The position numbers were made by a program, and so were the translations under genes. The notes below the pieces were generated by a model that was not told the DNA's origin, did not search any database, and worked only from the letters and a program-made list of their open reading frames with translations. Of a DNA stretch of 16,426 nucleotides, positions 14,946 through 16,426 are shown piece after piece. This DNA comes from Chloroflexi bacterium RBG_16_64_32. GTDB taxonomy: Bacteria; Chloroflexota; Dehalococcoidia; SM23-28-2; RBG-16-64-32. Within the stretch, counting starts at the first letter, position 1. The number at the start of each line of letters is the position of its first letter. Location: NCBI GenBank assembly GCA_001795235.1, contig MGNZ01000024.1:1-16426 (forward strand), in the 5' to 3' direction.

Positions 14946-15746
14946 CTATCTGCCCTGGAAGCGCGCCGGGCGCTTCTCCAGGAAGGAGCGCATGCCCTCC
15001 CTGAAGTCCTCCGTCTGGAACAGCGGCAGGAGCTGCAAGAAGACGTGGTGGACGTTGGCCTCAAACGTCTCCTCCAGCCCCAGGCGCATCATCCGTTTGG
15101 TCGCCTGAACGGCCAGCGGGGCGTTGGCGGCGATCTCTGTGGCCATCTCCATGGTGACGGGCATGAGCTCGTCGGGCTCCACTACACGGTTCACGAGGCC
15201 TAGCTCCAGCGACTCCTGCGCGCTCAATGTCAGGCCGCGGAACGCCACCTCTGCGGCCTTCGCCCAACCGATAAGGCGCGGCAAGAGCCAGCTCCCGCCG
15301 CTTTCAGGCAGGATGCCGCGCTTGGTGAACACAGCCGCCAGCTTTGCCTCCCTGGAGGCGATGCGGATGTCGCAGCCCAGCGCTATGTCCATGCCGTAGC
15401 CGGCGGCGGCGCCGTTTAGTGCGCAGATGACCGGCTTGTCCGTCGTGTGCAGGACGACGGGCGGGCTACCGGCCAGATCGAAGCGGGCGGTCGCGAGCCC
15501 TGCGCCGTCCGCACCGATGCCTGTGCCGGAGACGACGTCCTTTATGTCGAGTCCGGCGCAAAAACCGCGGCCGGCCCCGGTCAGGACGATAACTCGCACG
15601 TCGGTATCCTGGTCGGCTTCACGAAGGGCCCCGCTCAGCGACGTAAGCATCGCCATCGTGATGGCGTTGAGGCGGTCAGGCCGGTTGAGGGTGATTGTCG
15701 CGATCCCGCTTTCAACGTGGTACAGGAGGTCGGGATAGTCAGACAT
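14946..15746 (-). CDS. crotonase-family protein (enoyl-CoA hydratase/isomerase superfamily)
   Basis: The product has 266 residues. The oxyanion-hole blocks are present: GRGFCAGLDIKD (59-70) and NGAAAGYGMDIALGCDIRIA (111-130). Both catalytic glutamates of rat enoyl-CoA hydratase are missing by alignment: Glu144 matches Asp120 and Glu164 matches Phe140. Instead the motif GILPESGGSWLLPRLIG puts Glu148 just after the proline, where PaaG-type isomerases carry an aspartate. An isomerase, hydrolase or hydratase with shifted catalysis is therefore more likely than classical hydration. The ATG at 15746 has a strong GGAGGAGG site. The gene follows the acyl-CoA ligase on the same strand with 54 bases between them, so they are probably co-transcribed. 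Confidence 0.92.
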   Translation of the reverse strand: MSDYPDLLYHVESGIATITLNRPDRLNAITMAMLTSLSGALREADQDTDVRVIVLTGAGRGFCAGLDIKDVVSGTGIGADGAGLATARFDLAGSPPVVLHTTDKPVICALNGAAAGYGMDIALGCDIRIASREAKLAAVFTKRGILPESGGSWLLPRLIGWAKAAEVAFRGLTLSAQESLELGLVNRVVEPDELMPVTMEMATEIAANAPLAVQATKRMMRLGLEETFEANVHHVFLQLLPLFQTEDFREGMRSFLEKRPARFQGR

Positions 15747-15800
15747 CGAATACCTCCTCCGCTTGAAGGAAATGGGTGTCCCGTCGTGGCACGGGGTCCG

Positions 15801-16426
15801 CTACGATCCGGCCACGCGCCGCTTGTGGCCGGCCCAGTAGGGCTCGCGAAGCTGGCGCTTGAGCACCTTTCCCGTGGGATTTCGGGGTAGCATATTGACG
15901 AAGTCCACGGAGCGTGGCCGCTCAAAGCCGCCGAGTTTGTCCCGGCAGAACTCCATAATCTCCTCGTCGCTGGCGGCGGCGCCTTCGCGCAGCACGACGA
16001 TCGCCTTCACCGTCTCGCCCCACTGCTCGTCGGGTACCCCAATGACGGCGGCGTCGGCGATCGCTGGGTGCTTGAACAGCACCTCCTCCACCACGCGCGG
16101 GTAGATGTTCTCGGCGCCGGACACGATCATGTCCTTGACCCGGTCCTGAACGTAGATGTAGCCTTCGTCGTCGAGGATGCCGGCGTCGCCCGTGTGCATC
16201 CAGCCGCCGCGAAGGGCCTCGGCCGACTCGTCGGGAAGGTTCCAGTAGCCCCGCATGAGCTGCGGCCCGCGGGCGATGATCTCGCCGATCGTGCCGTTAG
16301 GCACGGGGTTGTCGTCCTCGTCCACGACGCGTACCTCCGTGCCGACGAGAGGTCGCCCGGCTGAGAGAAGCAGGTCTGGCTTGTCCGCTAGCGCCCGCTC
16401 GTGGTCAGAGGGTAGCAGTTGGCTGA
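15801..16426 (-). CDS. AMP-dependent acyl-CoA ligase, C-terminal part (5' end outside window)
   Basis: The frame is open to the window edge at 16426, so only the last 208 or so residues are seen; the GTG near 16325 is internal. The segment begins in the adenylation domain (AGRPLVGTEVRVVDED, GEIIARGPQLMRGYWN), followed by GGWMHTGDAG with the ATP-ribose-binding aspartate, the hinge DRVKDMIVSGAENIYPRVVE, and the C-terminal lid ending NPTGKVLKRQLRE with the adenylation lysine. The wording is that of long/medium-chain fatty-acid or aromatic-acid CoA ligases, clearly different from the Acs-like enzyme at 2490. It probably supplies the CoA ester used by the crotonase and the opposing thiolase cluster. 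Substrate cannot be told without the N-terminal pocket residues. Confidence 0.93.
   Translation of the reverse strand, partial: SQLLPSDHERALADKPDLLLSAGRPLVGTEVRVVDEDDNPVPNGTIGEIIARGPQLMRGYWNLPDESAEALRGGWMHTGDAGILDDEGYIYVQDRVKDMIVSGAENIYPRVVEEVLFKHPAIADAAVIGVPDEQWGETVKAIVVLREGAAASDEEIMEFCRDKLGGFERPRSVDFVNMLPRNPTGKVLKRQLREPYWAGHKRRVAGS

Noticed and set aside
15780..15795. CCCGT/ACGGG hairpin between ligase and crotonase genes as a terminator
   Set aside because: Only 5 bp, no T-run on either strand, and it lies inside a likely operon.
1..16426. tRNA, rRNA, CRISPR or insertion sequences
   Set aside because: No tRNA-like cloverleaf, repeat-spacer pattern, transposase or terminal inverted repeats were seen; almost all of the window is accounted for by metabolic and regulatory genes.

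Overview
The window is a gene-dense, high-GC stretch of a bacterial chromosome. Almost all of it is coding, short intergenic gaps separate small operons, and strong purine-rich ribosome binding sites precede most genes. I see no mobile elements, rRNA, tRNA or CRISPR. The overall flavour is a DevS/DevR-like two-component pair, a 60-residue zinc-ribbon protein, OpcA next to zwf, and many CoA-dependent enzymes. It resembles Chloroflexota (Dehalococcoidia/SAR202-like) genomes, with Actinobacteria as an alternative. This is an impression from protein sequence style, not a database result.

Layout. (1) 1-1882, plus strand: the 3' part of a GAF-domain histidine kinase and its NarL/LuxR-type response regulator. 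(2) 2060-2242, minus strand: a very small zinc-ribbon protein. (3) 2490-6775, plus strand: a tight three-gene cassette of an acetyl-CoA-synthetase-like enzyme, a phosphotriesterase-family metallohydrolase and a LarA-family (nickel-pincer) racemase homologue. (4) 7011-9708, plus strand: zwf and opcA, the oxidative pentose phosphate entry enzyme and its assembly/activator protein, with a 235-nt upstream region carrying a perfect TATAAT. (5) 9729-10403, minus strand: a glyoxalase-II-like metallo-beta-lactamase-fold hydrolase, convergent with opcA. (6) 10652-14929, plus strand: a five-gene cluster of a nitroreductase-family gene (frameshifted in this sequence), the two subunits of a class I CoA-transferase-family enzyme, a DUF35 zinc-ribbon/OB-fold protein and an SCP2-type thiolase. 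(7) 14946-16426, minus strand: a crotonase-family protein and the C-terminal part of an acyl-CoA ligase, convergent with the cluster.

How the parts fit. Regions 6 and 7 together supply ligase, crotonase, CoA-transferase/hydrolase and thiolase-plus-DUF35 activities. That is the toolkit for degrading a cyclic or branched acid as its CoA thioester, comparable in gene content to IpdAB plus Ltp2/ChsH2 in steroid degradation or BbsAB in anaerobic toluene degradation. Region 3 can be read as hydrolysis of a lactone or ester, epimerisation of the 2-hydroxy acid, and activation to a CoA ester; this is inference from gene content only. The most notable observations are the region 3 cassette, the displaced catalytic histidine in the LarA homologue, the crotonase that lacks the usual hydratase glutamates, and the nitroreductase frameshift.
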